Shown here in pieces: positions 54,011 to 64,000 of a stretch of DNA of 64,000 bases (the first letter of the stretch is position 1; each line of letters begins with the position of its first letter). A program made the position numbers and the translations under genes. The stretch covers positions 2,914,001 through 2,978,000 of the forward strand of contig NZ_CP092497.1 of NCBI RefSeq assembly GCF_022479115.1. The letters are read 5' to 3'. Under the pieces are notes generated by a model. That model worked only from the letters and a program-made list of their open reading frames with translations, did not search any database and was not told where the DNA came from. Source of the DNA: Amycolatopsis sp. EV170708-02-1 (GTDB lineage: Bacteria > Actinomycetota > Actinomycetes > Mycobacteriales > Pseudonocardiaceae).

Positions 54011-55101
54011 CACGTCACCACGCTGCGCAGGACGTCTCCGTGGTGCATGCGCCCGAAGGCCTGCTCGACGCCGTCGAGGGCGATCCGCTCGGTGACGAAC
54101 TTGTCGAGCGGGAGCCTGCCCTGCAGATAGAGGTCGATCAGCATCGGGAAATCCCGTGAGGGCAGGCAATCGCCGTACCACGACGACTTGAGCGAGCCGC
54201 CGCGTGAGAAGAAGTCGATCAGCGGCAGATCCAGCCGCATGTCCGGGGTCGGGACGCCGACGAGCACCACCGTGCCCGCCAGGTCTCGCCCGTAGAACGC
54301 CTGCCGCCACGTTTCGGGCCTGCCGACCGCGTCGATCACGACGTCCGCGCCGAACGAATCGGTGAACTCCCGGATCGCCTCGACGACCTGGTCTTCGCCC
54401 AGCCCCTTGCTGTTCAGCGTGTGGGTGGCGCCGAAGTCCTTGGCCCAGGCGAGTTTCCGGTCGTCGGTGTCGACGGCGACGATGGTCTTCGCGCCCGCCA
54501 GGTTCGCGCCCGCGATCGCGGCGTCGCCGACACCGCCGCAGCCGATGACCGCGACGGAATCGCCCCGGCTCACCGCGCCGGTGTTCAGCGCGGCGCCGAG
54601 ACCGGCCATCACCCCGCAGCCGAGCAGCCCGGCGACGGCGGGCTCGGCGGCGGGGTCGACCTTCGTGCATTGTCCACTGTGGACGAGTGTCTTTTCGAGG
54701 AACGCCCCGACGCCGAGCGCCGGTGACAGAGCGGTGCCGTCGGCCAGGGTCATCGGCTGGGCGGCGTTGAACGTGGAGAAGCAGTACCAGGGCCTGCCCC
54801 GGCGGCAGGCTCGGCAGGTGCCGCAGACCGCGCGCCAGTTCAGGATCACGTAGTCGCCCGGTTCGAGGTCGGTGACGCCGTCGCCGACGGCCTCCACGAA
54901 CCCGGCGGCCTCGTGGCCGAGCAGGAACGGGAACCCGTCGTTGATCCCGCCCTCGCGGTAGTGCAGGTCGGTATGGCAGACGCCGCACGCCTTGACCGAG
55001 ACGACGGCCTCGCCGGGCCCGGGATCGGGCACCGTCACGGACTCCAGCGAGACCGGTTCACCCTTGGCGCGGGAAACGACGCCCTGGACCTCGTACGGCA
55101 T
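54007..55101 (-). CDS. mscR: S-(hydroxymethyl)mycothiol dehydrogenase
   Basis: A 364-residue zinc alcohol dehydrogenase that oxidises the formaldehyde-mycothiol adduct, also acting on S-nitrosomycothiol. The catalytic zinc ligands are Cys in ACGVCHTDL and His in GHEAAG; structural zinc Cys are in [17 protein letters not shown]. The NAD motif is [13 protein letters not shown]. It closely follows mycobacterial MscR (Rv2259), including REGGIND and [14 protein letters not shown] precedes ATG 55101. Its presence implies a mycothiol-producing actinomycete. Confidence 0.93.
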   Translation of the reverse strand: MPYEVQGVVSRAKGEPVSLESVTVPDPGPGEAVVSVKACGVCHTDLHYREGGINDGFPFLLGHEAAGFVEAVGDGVTDLEPGDYVILNWRAVCGTCRACRRGRPWYCFSTFNAAQPMTLADGTALSPALGVGAFLEKTLVHSGQCTKVDPAAEPAVAGLLGCGVMAGLGAALNTGAVSRGDSVAVIGCGGVGDAAIAGANLAGAKTIVAVDTDDRKLAWAKDFGATHTLNSKGLGEDQVVEAIREFTDSFGADVVIDAVGRPETWRQAFYGRDLAGTVVLVGVPTPDMRLDLPLIDFFSRGGSLKSSWYGDCLPSRDFPMLIDLYLQGRLPLDKFVTERIALDGVEQAFGRMHHGDVLRSVVTW

Positions 55102-55181
55102 GCCCACCTCCGAGTCGACGAACCTCCGAGCTTGCCATGTGGGCGGCCCGGATCGCGACATCCGCTCGGGTGGGGAACGAT

Positions 55182-56447
55182 TCAGTGCCCAGGCGTGATG
55201 ATGTAAGCGATCCCGCCCGGGCCACTCGAAACGCCGCCATTCGTGTTGTACCGCTTGGTGCGCTGCCAGATCGTCTCGAACTGGTGTCGTTTGTAGACGT
55301 TCCGGACCCGGTCGTTGCTGCTCGCGGCCGGGTCGTTCGCGATCACGTCACCGTCCTTGGTGAAGCCGACGACGACCATGATGTGCCCGGCGGTGCCGTA
55401 GCCCGCGCCGTCGAGTTCCTCGGCCTTGAACGACTGCGACGTGATCACCGGGATGCCGCGCGCGATGTACTTTTCGAGTTCGTTCAAGGAGTGCAAACGG
55501 GTGATGTGCCCACGCAGTCCGAGTGAAGCGGCGTACGCGGTGTTGAACGGCCAGTTGCCGGTTCCGTCGTAGGCGTAGTCGAACGTGTAGCGGGCGGCGT
55601 ACGCGACGGTCGGATCGACGTAACCCTCCGGAATCCATTTCATGTCTTCGGGCTTGGGCCGTTTGCCCCAGTACTCGGCGACCATTTCGGTGGACGTCGG
55701 GCTGCACCAGTTCTCGCCGCCACCGCCGTACTCCGGAAACTGTCCTTTGTGGAGATTCTGCGCGTAGGCGGGCACCTTGAGCTCGATGCCGGTGGCGCGG
55801 CCCGGTTTCGTCGGCCGCACCTCGAAGCGGTCCGGGACCAGCGACGTCATCGCGCCGACCGACGTCACCGAAGGCGTGGCGTGGGAACCGGCCTCGCGAT
55901 ACAGGCTGACCCGCAGCTGGTACGAGCGGAGCGCGACGCCCGCCTTCATGACCAGCGTGTCGACGTCGACCGCGGCGTTGGCGTCGCTCTGGCCGTCGAC
56001 GCTGGTGCGCTTGATGTCGGCGTCGCCGCTCGCCCACCGGCCCATGACGTACCAGGAGGTCTCGGCGCCCGACGCGGTGCGGCCCTTGGCCTCAACCTTG
56101 ACCCAGGTCTTGGCGGGAGTCTTCGCGTTCCACGAAGCGACCAGCTGGGAGGCGTCGAAGCCCTGCGTGTGGCTCCGCGACGTCCACTGGCCGTATTCGT
56201 AGGTCTTCGTGGTGCCGAGCGTGGGTTCGGTGTGCTCGATCGTGCCGATCGGGCGGTCGATGCGCAGCGCGCCGCGGTCGAGGCCGAGCCCTTCGAGCCT
56301 GCCGTCGCGGAAACCGGGATGACCGGACCATTCGTGGTAGTCGATCGACTCGTCGTCCGGGCGACCGGGACCCGCCTCCGCCGTCTGTGCCGTCACCGCG
56401 GTCATCGTCGCGATCGTCAGCAGCGTGACCAGCCCTCGTATGCGCAT
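55182..56447 (-). CDS. Secreted C39-family peptidase
   Basis: A 421-residue exported protein. A Sec signal peptide (about 26 residues, ending QTAEA) leads to a beta-rich N-terminal domain (30-230) with many Ser/Thr/Trp, then a papain-like C39 peptidase domain. Catalytic Cys is in ENWCSPTS, His in [12 protein letters not shown], and Asp/Asn in VIANDPAA. Family members cleave peptides outside the cell; no bacteriocin genes are near. It stands alone on the minus strand. Confidence 0.88.
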   Translation of the reverse strand: MRIRGLVTLLTIATMTAVTAQTAEAGPGRPDDESIDYHEWSGHPGFRDGRLEGLGLDRGALRIDRPIGTIEHTEPTLGTTKTYEYGQWTSRSHTQGFDASQLVASWNAKTPAKTWVKVEAKGRTASGAETSWYVMGRWASGDADIKRTSVDGQSDANAAVDVDTLVMKAGVALRSYQLRVSLYREAGSHATPSVTSVGAMTSLVPDRFEVRPTKPGRATGIELKVPAYAQNLHKGQFPEYGGGGENWCSPTSTEMVAEYWGKRPKPEDMKWIPEGYVDPTVAYAARYTFDYAYDGTGNWPFNTAYAASLGLRGHITRLHSLNELEKYIARGIPVITSQSFKAEELDGAGYGTAGHIMVVVGFTKDGDVIANDPAASSNDRVRNVYKRHQFETIWQRTKRYNTNGGVSSGPGGIAYIITPGH

Positions 56448-56521
56448 TCCGGCTCCATCCCTCGATTCCACCCAGTAGGGAAGGGATTTTCGCCGGTCGC
56501 GCGAGGTATGTAAACAGTTGC

Positions 56522-56923
56522 CTACAAGACGGCCTGAGTCTGTGTCACTTTCGCGACCAGCTTGCCCTCGTCGTCGCGGATTTCGGTCTCCACCACGATG
56601 AGCTTGCGGCCCGCGTGCAGCGGTTTCGCGGTCGCCGTGGCGTGGCCGGACCGGACCGCGCGCAGGAAGTTCGTCTTCGACTCGACGGTGGTCGTGCCCT
56701 GTCCGCCTTCGGGCAGGTTGAGGAACGCGCAGACCGCGCCCGCGGAGTCGGCCAGCGCCATCAGCGTGCCGCCGTGCAGTACCCCGCCGAGTGTGCAGAG
56801 CGTTTCGTCCCACGCGATCCGGGCGCGCACGGCGGCGGGGGAGTGCTCCAGTACCTCGATGCCGAGCCGCTCGGTGAACGGCATGGTCCGGTGGAAGAGC
56901 GCGGTGCCTTCTGCGTCGGTCAT
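56522..56923 (-). CDS. Hotdog-fold thioesterase (PaaI-like)
   Basis: A 133-residue hotdog protein. The acyl-CoA thioesterase motif is GGVLHGGTLMALADSAG (HGG with Asp), followed by VESKTNFLRAVRSG. It hydrolyses an acyl- or aroyl-CoA. ATG 56923 is chosen; GTG 56944 is possible and neither has a strong ribosome site. A perfect class I palindrome lies upstream at 56976-57029. Confidence 0.9.
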   Translation of the reverse strand: MTDAEGTALFHRTMPFTERLGIEVLEHSPAAVRARIAWDETLCTLGGVLHGGTLMALADSAGAVCAFLNLPEGGQGTTTVESKTNFLRAVRSGHATATAKPLHAGRKLIVVETEIRDDEGKLVAKVTQTQAVL

Positions 56924-56975
56924 GGCGCCGAGCGTGCCCGGCACCGCGCCCCGTGTCGATTACCTCCGGGGTAAC

Positions 56976-57029
56976 GGGCCTCGTGAGTGGCAAGGACGGT
57001 TAGAACCGTCCTTGCCACTCACGAGGCCC
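56976..57029. repeat. Dispersed palindrome, class I, copy 3 (perfect)
   Basis: Arms of 26 nt, perfectly matched, loop AG, beginning GGGCCTCGTGAGTGGCAA. It lies just after the phosphoesterase stop and is the best-preserved of the three copies. Confidence 0.9.
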
Positions 57030-57035
57030 AAAGGG

Positions 57036-58757
57036 TCAGGCGAGCGGGTGCGGCAGCAGCAGTTCGGTGTTCTGGTCCTGAGCGGTGCCGACGGCGCCCA
57101 GCGAGGCGTGGATGTCGTTGTACGACAACTCCCGGTACAGCGACGCAAGCGCTTGCGTCGAGGTGTCCGAGTACGACGCCTCGTACGGCGCTTCCGCCTC
57201 GATCAGGGTCGTGAACAGCGACAACGTGCCATCGGCGTTGTCGGCGACCTCGATGATCCTCGCGTGCTGCGGGAAGTCGATATGCGAAGCGGTGTTGATC
57301 TCCCAGAAGCCCTGCTTCGCGGTCTTGCCGGCGTGCGGGGTGATCTTGTTGTGGTGCGTGTGCCCGTTGACCCACGCCAGCACGTTCGGGAACCGGTGCA
57401 GCAGCGAGACGAACGTGTCGCCGTTGAGCCGGATCTCCAGCGGGTGCCGCGCGTCCGGCAGCACGTTGCCCATGGTGTCGCTGGTGTGGTGGCTGAACAG
57501 GATGAACAGCTCGTCCGTCACGTTCTGCGTGACCTTGCGCCCGAAGAAGTCGTAGTACGTCGAGCTGTTGCGTTTGAGCGTGTTCTCCACCCAGGTGAAC
57601 TGGCCGAGCCCGATCGACCCGTCGGCCAGTCCGGCCATCGTCGTGGTGTCGAGGCTGATGCCGGTGATCCCGGGCGCGATCCGGAAGGTGTAGTACACGT
57701 TCCGCCCGTCGGCGTTGTTCCCGCTGAACCCGTGGCCGACCGGGCCGGGGCCGGTGTTGGCCGAGTCGAGGTGGTGCTGGACGAACTCCGCGGTGCTGAA
57801 CGGCCGCCGTCGCTCGTCCGGGGTGATCTCGCGGATCGTGCCGGAGCCGCCGAACAGCTCCGTGACCGGCACGCCGGAGCCGGACCCGATCGCGTTGGCG
57901 AGCTTCCGCGACGTCGTCTCGTCCTTGCCGATCACCTTGAAGCGGCCGGTGTACCAGGCGTCCATCCCCGGCAGGTCCGGCACCGTGCCGACGATGCTGT
58001 CGTCGTGGTTGCCGAAGGTGCAGAACCACGGGACGTCGAGACCGGGCGAGGTGAAGGTGTTCGACGCCGCGCCGAGCAGGCCGGGCAGCTGCGGGAAGCC
58101 CTTCTTCGTGTACGCGTCGTCCAGCGGCTTGCCGGGGTTCCAGTAGTGCGAAGACCCGGACGTCTGGACGCCCTCGTGCACGTTCGGGTCGCCCGAGGTC
58201 GGGTTCACCGTGCCGCCGTTGAGCACTTTGAGGAACCATTCGAGCTCGATCAGCTCGTGGTTGTCGGTGTTGTCGCCGGTGGTGACCATGAAGTCGATCG
58301 CCCGCCCGGTGAACGGGCCCGTCTTCAGGCTGTTCACGCGTTCCACCAGCGCCGTCGTCGCGACCGGGCCGAGGGTTTCCTGCGGCCGGTGCGCCGATCC
58401 GACGAACGGGTGCAGGTACTCGAACCGCGCCGGGCTTTCGGCGTCGGTGAAGTGCAGGTCGGTGAACTGCGCGAAGGACGCCATCGCGCGGCGCCGGTCG
58501 TCGCGGCCGGTCTTCGGCGCGGCGAGATCGCCGCGGACCACGAGCGGCCAGCCGGGGCCGGCGGTCAGCCGCGTGTAGCCGGGACCGCTGGTCAGCGGGG
58601 CCGCCGCGGCTTCCAGCGTGGTGCCCGCGGTACGGACCGCGCGGGACGCGGTGCGCGCCAGCGCCCGGTCGAGCGCGTTGGCGGTCGGTGTGCACAGCAG
58701 CAGGCCGACGCCGGCGGCGCCCGCCGCGGTGAAGGTGCGCCTGGAGATGACGGACAT
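57036..58757 (-). CDS. Tat-exported metallophosphoesterase (TIGR03767-like)
   Basis: A 573-residue calcineurin-like phosphoesterase. The twin-arginine signal is SRRTFTAAGAAGVGLLL at the N terminus. Metal-binding motifs are in order: FTDLHFTD, TGDNTDN, FGNHDD, ILFSHHT and NGHTHHN. It should act on the outer surface on a phosphomonoester or diester. The family is known from actinobacteria, substrate unsettled. It is divergent from a small acidic protein gene. Confidence 0.9.
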   Translation of the reverse strand: MSVISRRTFTAAGAAGVGLLLCTPTANALDRALARTASRAVRTAGTTLEAAAAPLTSGPGYTRLTAGPGWPLVVRGDLAAPKTGRDDRRRAMASFAQFTDLHFTDAESPARFEYLHPFVGSAHRPQETLGPVATTALVERVNSLKTGPFTGRAIDFMVTTGDNTDNHELIELEWFLKVLNGGTVNPTSGDPNVHEGVQTSGSSHYWNPGKPLDDAYTKKGFPQLPGLLGAASNTFTSPGLDVPWFCTFGNHDDSIVGTVPDLPGMDAWYTGRFKVIGKDETTSRKLANAIGSGSGVPVTELFGGSGTIREITPDERRRPFSTAEFVQHHLDSANTGPGPVGHGFSGNNADGRNVYYTFRIAPGITGISLDTTTMAGLADGSIGLGQFTWVENTLKRNSSTYYDFFGRKVTQNVTDELFILFSHHTSDTMGNVLPDARHPLEIRLNGDTFVSLLHRFPNVLAWVNGHTHHNKITPHAGKTAKQGFWEINTASHIDFPQHARIIEVADNADGTLSLFTTLIEAEAPYEASYSDTSTQALASLYRELSYNDIHASLGAVGTAQDQNTELLLPHPLA

Positions 58758-58932
58758 GGCGGTGCCCCCAGTCGTCGCGGGTGGGTGTCGCGGAAGGACG
58801 ATGCCGGACGACGTTAGCCGTGGGGTGAACGCCAGAAAAGGGTAATGCGAAAATTTGTCACGTTCGGCCGAATACGCAAGTAGCCAAGCGGGCTGGTTAC
58901 GCTGGCCGCTCGACGAGCGAGGAGGTGGCCCG

Positions 58933-59367
58933 GTGGGTGCTTCGGCTTGGTCCGTCCGCGGCCGGTTCGACGGCGACCCGGAAGCGGCGCTGGACGCGAT
59001 GAAGGCGCGGGTCTTCGAGGAGGGCGACTACCTCTGGGAAGAGGACGAACTCGGCCGCCCGGATTCGATCGACGAGCTGTACGAGGTGGAGAGCGTCCAG
59101 GAGTCCGGGACTCACTCCGTGCTCGATGTCCACGAGTTCATCAGCGCCACCGGCGAGGACGACTTCGGCACGATCCGGCCCTTGACCGACGCCGAACTCG
59201 TCGCCGCCTTCGGCACCGAGGAGCCGTCCGTCGCCGACTTCGACGAACTCGACAAGGCGGGGCGGCTGCCGTACGAGCGCCGTCCGCGCTGGAGCGCGAA
59301 CTGCGCGCTGCTCTACGAGAACGATGTCGCCGTCGAGTTGGCGATCTGGGGTGTGTCCGGCGACTAG
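58933..59367 (+). CDS. Acidic protein of unknown function
   Basis: A 144-residue cytosolic protein, strongly acidic (EEGDYLWEEDELGRPDSIDE, SATGEDDFG), with Trp-containing ends. No family was recognised and no signal peptide or helix of membrane type is present. GTG 58933 has GGAGG 7 nt upstream, which makes it a real gene. Its end overlaps the convergent TetR by 4 nt. Confidence 0.75.
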   Translation: MGASAWSVRGRFDGDPEAALDAMKARVFEEGDYLWEEDELGRPDSIDELYEVESVQESGTHSVLDVHEFISATGEDDFGTIRPLTDAELVAAFGTEEPSVADFDELDKAGRLPYERRPRWSANCALLYENDVAVELAIWGVSGD

Positions 59368-59963
59368 AGCCGGGCCGCGAGCCCGTCCAGGATCACTTCC
59401 ACACCCAGCTCGAACACGTCCTCGCCGCTCTGCGCCGCGAAAGCCGGGCCCAGCCTGCCCACGTGCGGATAGGCCTCAAGCCGCGCGAGGAATCCTTCGT
59501 CCGGCTTCCGCGCGGGAAGCGTTTCGACCGACGCGAGCACGTGCGCGGTGAGCAGCCGCGAAATCCCGGCGGTGTCCTCTTCGGAGAAGCCCGCTTCCAG
59601 CAGGATCCGCGCGGTCGTCTCGATGTGGCCCAGCCGGTGCGGGCCGATCGGCGGCCGCTCGCGCAGCAGCGCGGCCGCGTCCCGGTGACGCAGCAGCAGG
59701 GCGCGGAACTGCCGGAGCCCGCTGGCGAGCTGATCGCGCCACGGCCGTGAGCGATCGATCTCGAAGGCGTCGGCGCAGATCGCCTCGGCGACGAGATCCA
59801 GCAGCTCCGCCTTGTCCTTCACGTGCCAGTACAGCGTCGGCGAGCTGACGCCGAGCTTCGCCGCCAGCCGCCGGGTGGTCAGCTCCGTGAGGCCGGCCTC
59901 GTCGAGCAGTGCGACGGCCGCCTCGGTGATCTTGGCGAGGTCGAGCGAGCCTTTGCGTGCCAC
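59364..59963 (-). CDS. TetR-family regulator with Tn10-TetR-like DNA-binding domain
   Basis: A 199-residue regulator. The N-terminal domain LTTRRLAAKLGVSSPTLYWH then VKDKAELLD is close to the classic tetracycline repressor (LTTRKLAQKLG...PTLYWHVKNK). In the ligand domain LLRHRDAA keeps the His of TetR LLSHRDG, but the DRHHTH tetracycline-contact segment is absent (ADAFEI). GTG 59963 is preceded by TAGAGT. Two tetO-like sites lie in the gap to the divergent membrane-protein gene. Confidence 0.92.
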   Translation of the reverse strand: MARKGSLDLAKITEAAVALLDEAGLTELTTRRLAAKLGVSSPTLYWHVKDKAELLDLVAEAICADAFEIDRSRPWRDQLASGLRQFRALLLRHRDAAALLRERPPIGPHRLGHIETTARILLEAGFSEEDTAGISRLLTAHVLASVETLPARKPDEGFLARLEAYPHVGRLGPAFAAQSGEDVFELGVEVILDGLAARL

Positions 59964-59971
59964 CAGCGGAC

Positions 59972-60009
59972 TCTATCAGTGATAGATTTGTCTCTATCAC
60001 TGATAGAGA
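59972..60009. promoter_or_regulatory. Two tetO-type operators
   Basis: TCTATCAGTGATAGA (59972-59986, perfect palindrome) and TCTCTATCACTGATAGAGA (59991-60009, perfect 19-bp palindrome), centres 21 bp apart. Both contain the classical TetR operator core TATCA-N-TGATA. Confidence 0.85.
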
Positions 60010-60021
60010 ACGGGGGAAGTG

Positions 60022-60471
60022 ATGCTCTGGACACCGAAGATCCGCCTGGTCACGGTGCTCTGCTCGATCGTCTTCGTGCTCGGGACGGCGCTGCAGAACT
60101 ACGTGATCATCGATCTGGGCCTGATCGAGGCGAGCATGCGGCTCAAAGGGGCGGACATCGCCGATGCGCCCGCTTATCTGAGCGCGTTGCGGCTGGTGGG
60201 GAACGTCTTCATCGCCGGCAACGCGCTGGGACTGCTGGTGTGGTTCCGGTGGCGATGGCTGTTCTGGCCGGTGCTCGCGGTCAACGTCGCCCAAGCCTTC
60301 GGCGTGTACGTCGTGCCGTTCGCGGTGCACCGCGCGGCGATCGCCGAACACGGCTGGCCTGGCGTGCTGCCTTCGCTGGTCACCGACGGTGGCGCGGTGA
60401 TCCTGTCGATCGTGCTGATCGTCGCTTACGTGCGCTCGCTCAGGCGGAAAGGCGACCCAGTTCGGCTTTGA
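60022..60471 (+). CDS. Four-helix membrane protein under TetR control
   Basis: A 149-residue integral membrane protein with helices at about 7-29, 52-75, 80-101 and 118-140. GGGGGAAG precedes the start; ATG 60022 or the adjacent GTG 60019 may be used. No family was recognised with confidence. Its place, directly behind two tetO-type operators and divergent from the TetR gene, is where an efflux pump gene would normally lie. Its end overlaps the convergent gene by 32 bp. Confidence 0.78.
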   Translation: MLWTPKIRLVTVLCSIVFVLGTALQNYVIIDLGLIEASMRLKGADIADAPAYLSALRLVGNVFIAGNALGLLVWFRWRWLFWPVLAVNVAQAFGVYVVPFAVHRAAIAEHGWPGVLPSLVTDGGAVILSIVLIVAYVRSLRRKGDPVRL

Positions 60472-61702
60472 CCGCCTCGACGGCGGCTTTGGTCTCGGTG
60501 GCCGGGTCGGCGCCGTCGCGGGCGATCCGGCCCAGCGCGTCGACGAGCGCGGTGTTCGCCGCCGGTGTCCACAGTGGACCGGCGGCGCGTCCGTTCTCCT
60601 TGACCAGCTTCGCGGCGTCGCCCGCCGCGGTGACCTTGTCGAGCACGCTCAGCCGCGCGGGCAGATGGAAACCGAACTTGGTGGCGAACTCCTGCTGGAA
60701 GTCGACGCGCTCCAGCCACAGCCATTTGACGAAGTCCTTGGCGGCGTTGGGGTTCAGGCTCTTGGCGTGCACCATCGCGCTCAACCCGCCGACCGGCACG
60801 GACGGCGCGCCCGCCGCGTCGAGCCGGGGGAAGGCCAGGACGCCGAAGTCGTCCTTCAAGGTGTCCTGGATCTTCGGCAGGTTCCACAGCCAGGTCCATT
60901 GCATGGCGGTGAGCCCGTCGATGAACGGGAGCGGATCCGGCCAGTCCGTCGCGGCGCCCAGCAGCAGCGAACCGTTGAGCTCGTGGAGTTTCGCGAACGC
61001 CGTGGCGGTGCGCGGATCGTCGAAGCCGACGGATTTCCCGTCCTTGACGTAGTCGAGCCCGGCCGACCACAGCAGCGGCCCGGCGAGCGCCGCCGCGCCC
61101 CCGTCGTTGCCGGCGAACAGTCCTTTGACGCCGTCCTTGGAGAGTTTCTTGGCGGCGTCGACGAGTTCGTCGAGCGTCCGCGGCGGCTGCACCCCGGCCT
61201 CCTGCAGGAAACTCTTGCGGTAGAAGAGAACTTGGGTGTCCAGCGCCTGCGGAATGCCGTAAGTCTTGCCGTCGACGGTCTGCGCCGCGAGCACCGAGGG
61301 GTTGAAGTCCCCGCGCACGGGCCCGATGACGTCGTCGAGCGGGACGAGGAGGTTCTGCCGGACGCGCTCGACGGTCACCTGGCCTTCGAAGACGTCCGGG
61401 ACCGGGCCCGCCTGCAGCGCGGCGTTCAGTTTCGTTTCGTAGTCGTCGGGATTCCACTGCACCGCGACCTTGGACTTCTGGTACGCGGCCGCGTAGCGGG
61501 TGACGGCTTCCTGGACGCCCGCCTCGGGATACGGGTGGTACCACTGCGCGAGGTCCACCGGCTTCGGTTTCGGCCTGGTCACCCCGGCGGAGTAGGCGGT
61601 CGACGGGGGCGGGTTTCCTGTTTGGACGGTGTTCGACCCGCAGGCGGAGAGCACCGTCGTCCCCGCCAGCGCCAGGAACATCCGCCTGTTTGTCTTGCGC
61701 AC
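60440..61702 (-). CDS. Extracellular solute-binding lipoprotein (family 1, sugar type)
   Basis: A 420-residue binding protein. GTG 61702 gives RKTNRRMFLALAGTTVLSAC with a lipobox LSAC. The mature part has the family 1 pattern (QWNPDDYETKLNAALQAG, VPDVFEG, GIPQALDTQVLFYRKSFL, AMQWTWLWNLPK). It should deliver a sugar to an ABC importer, but no permease or ATPase lies next to it in the window. A class II palindrome lies upstream. Confidence 0.88.
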   Translation of the reverse strand: MRKTNRRMFLALAGTTVLSACGSNTVQTGNPPPSTAYSAGVTRPKPKPVDLAQWYHPYPEAGVQEAVTRYAAAYQKSKVAVQWNPDDYETKLNAALQAGPVPDVFEGQVTVERVRQNLLVPLDDVIGPVRGDFNPSVLAAQTVDGKTYGIPQALDTQVLFYRKSFLQEAGVQPPRTLDELVDAAKKLSKDGVKGLFAGNDGGAAALAGPLLWSAGLDYVKDGKSVGFDDPRTATAFAKLHELNGSLLLGAATDWPDPLPFIDGLTAMQWTWLWNLPKIQDTLKDDFGVLAFPRLDAAGAPSVPVGGLSAMVHAKSLNPNAAKDFVKWLWLERVDFQQEFATKFGFHLPARLSVLDKVTAAGDAAKLVKENGRAAGPLWTPAANTALVDALGRIARDGADPATETKAAVEAVKAELGRLSA

Positions 61703-61724
61703 CAACAAAACCCTTCGCCGAACG

Positions 61725-61773
61725 CCGTGAAGGCCACCTTCAAGGACAGCGTCCCTCAAGATGGCCTTCACGG
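61725..61773. repeat. Palindrome, class II-like, between ligase and binding protein
   Basis: Arms of 21 nt starting CCGTGAAGGCCACCTT with three mismatches and a 7-nt loop, after the acyl-CoA ligase stop. Confidence 0.7.
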
Positions 61774-61801
61774 AAGGGCAGGCGCGCGGGAGATTAACCC
61801 G

Positions 61802-63439
<1,638 letters not shown>

Positions 63440-63889
63440 CGCGTACTCCCGTGGTGCTCGTTCTCCGGTGAACTGGGGTTGGGCCGACTCTAATCCGGGA
63501 GGGGTGAACCGGTCAGTAACATCGCAGGCAACCGTTCGGTCACAGTGTCGCGCTAACGGGTGTTCCCCGGTTCGGGCCAAGATCATCAATAATTCGTTTT
63601 TTTCCTGCCATGAAACGAAAAATGGCTAACAGTGCGAAGTGTCGGCATCGCTCATAAGGGTGATGAACGCCGCTGAATCGCCGCCCGAAGGGTGTGTTTC
63701 CGCAGGCTGGGGCGGGTTGCCCGTGGCGTGGTCGAGGGGTAATAAGTGCGTGTCGGTTTCACGGCCGAGGAACGGGTGGCGTTTACTGGAGCCGTGGTAC
63801 AGAGACGGCTGGCCAGCGCTTGCTCTTGCAAGCATGGTTAAAGGCCGTCGGCCGCGAAAGCGGAGACCTGAGATGAAAGGACTACTACG
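63440..63889. other. 450-bp region upstream of mihF
   Basis: Divergent control region of the ligase and mihF. Hairpins are GCCGT (63791-63795) with ACGGC (63805-63809) and GCTTGC-TCTT-GCAAGC (63818-63833), close to the mihF start. A short frame across 63639-63908 has poor codon use and was not called. Confidence 0.4.
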
Positions 63890-64000
63890 TTGGCTCTGCC
63901 CACGTTGACTCCGGAGCAGCGCGCCGATGCCCTCGCCAAGGCGGCTGAGGCTCGCAAAGCGCGCTCCGAGCTGCTTGCGTCGATCAAGTCCGGCAAGGAG
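63890..64000 (+). CDS. mihF: Integration host factor, actinobacterial type (5' part)
   Basis: The first 37 residues of the mIHF/sIHF nucleoid protein (ALPTLTPEQRADALAKAAEA, then RKARSELLASIKSGK), cut by the window edge. The start is TTG 63890, with GAAAGGA about 9 nt upstream; related proteins start the same way (VALP). It binds and bends DNA and is essential in mycobacteria. The long upstream gap suggests a regulated leader. Confidence 0.93.
   Translation, partial: MALPTLTPEQRADALAKAAEARKARSELLASIKSGKE

Noticed and set aside
59364..60471. A tetracycline-resistance determinant
   Set aside because: The operators match, but the regulated gene is a short four-helix protein rather than a 12-helix TetA pump, and the repressor lacks the tetracycline-contact DRHHTH segment.
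63639..63908. A small gene overlapping the mihF start
   Set aside because: It has poor codon usage, no ribosome site, an implausible sequence, and overlaps a well-supported start in another frame.

Overview
The window is about 70% GC chromosomal DNA from an actinomycete, most probably Amycolatopsis or a close Pseudonocardiaceae relative (inferred; no 16S or other taxonomic marker is present). Supporting features are a mycothiol-dependent formaldehyde dehydrogenase, a Streptomyces-type conservon (cvnABCD), the actinobacterial integration host factor at the right edge, mycobacterial-type CitA and EphD homologues, and gene starts with a TANNNT -10 box only 7-8 nt upstream, as in leaderless actinobacterial transcripts. 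About 67 protein genes are supported. No RNA gene, CRISPR array, prophage or insertion sequence was seen.

Layout. 1-4649 (minus): ABC-2 exporter, two-component system and serine hydrolase in one overlapping operon. 4734-6429 (minus): an AbiE-type toxin-antitoxin pair. 6456-8627: divergent TetR/MFS pair around a palindromic operator. 8649-10975: hydrolase-SDR fusion (EphD-like) with TetR. 11017-12168: citA. 12460-16860: complete urease operon ureABCFGD. 16940-18743: secreted lipase and TetR. 18811-25553 (minus): nitrate/sulfonate-type ABC transporter translationally coupled to a conservon. 25931-31153: secreted protein, pdxH, MFS, lipoprotein and amino-acid permease. 31254-33470 (minus): TetR and two tandem metallo-beta-lactamase-fold hydrolases. 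33593-35882: DNA-binding protein, AbiEii-like nucleotidyltransferase and AadA-like nucleotidyltransferase. 35859-42933: acyl-CoA ligase, aldose epimerase, GNAT, amidohydrolase, acyl-CoA dehydrogenase, TetR and PfkB kinase. 43126-45901: gltA and photolyase. 45898-49488 (minus): XRE regulator, two paralogous four-helix membrane proteins, a one-helix protein and an ABC-2 exporter. 49570-53388: glpD-TetR / FAD-linked oxidase, the arrangement I recall for M. tuberculosis Rv2249c-Rv2251. 53366-63439: glutamylcyclotransferase-like gene, mscR, C39 peptidase, thioesterase, Tat phosphoesterase, a TetR/membrane-protein pair with tetO-like operators, solute-binding protein and acyl-CoA ligase. 63890-end: start of mihF.

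Two window-wide patterns stand out. First, five genes (ABC ATPase 3811-4649, ureG, TetR 32908-33470, photolyase, and a membrane protein at 48235-48689) are each broken by one missing base in a short G/C run. Adding the base restores a full-length protein and, in three cases, a 4-5 nt stop/start overlap with the next gene. Systematic homopolymer under-calling is the simplest explanation, so these genes are probably intact. Second, intergenic regions, especially between convergent genes, carry long near-perfect palindromes of at least two dispersed families; one copy supplies the last residues and stop codon of a TetR gene.

The less-described systems are the HTH/AbiEii/AadA-like cluster (33593-35882), the transporter-conservon operon (18811-25553), the XRE/twin-membrane-protein/ABC operon (45898-49488), and the TetR regulator with canonical tetO-type sites but no TetA partner (59364-60471).
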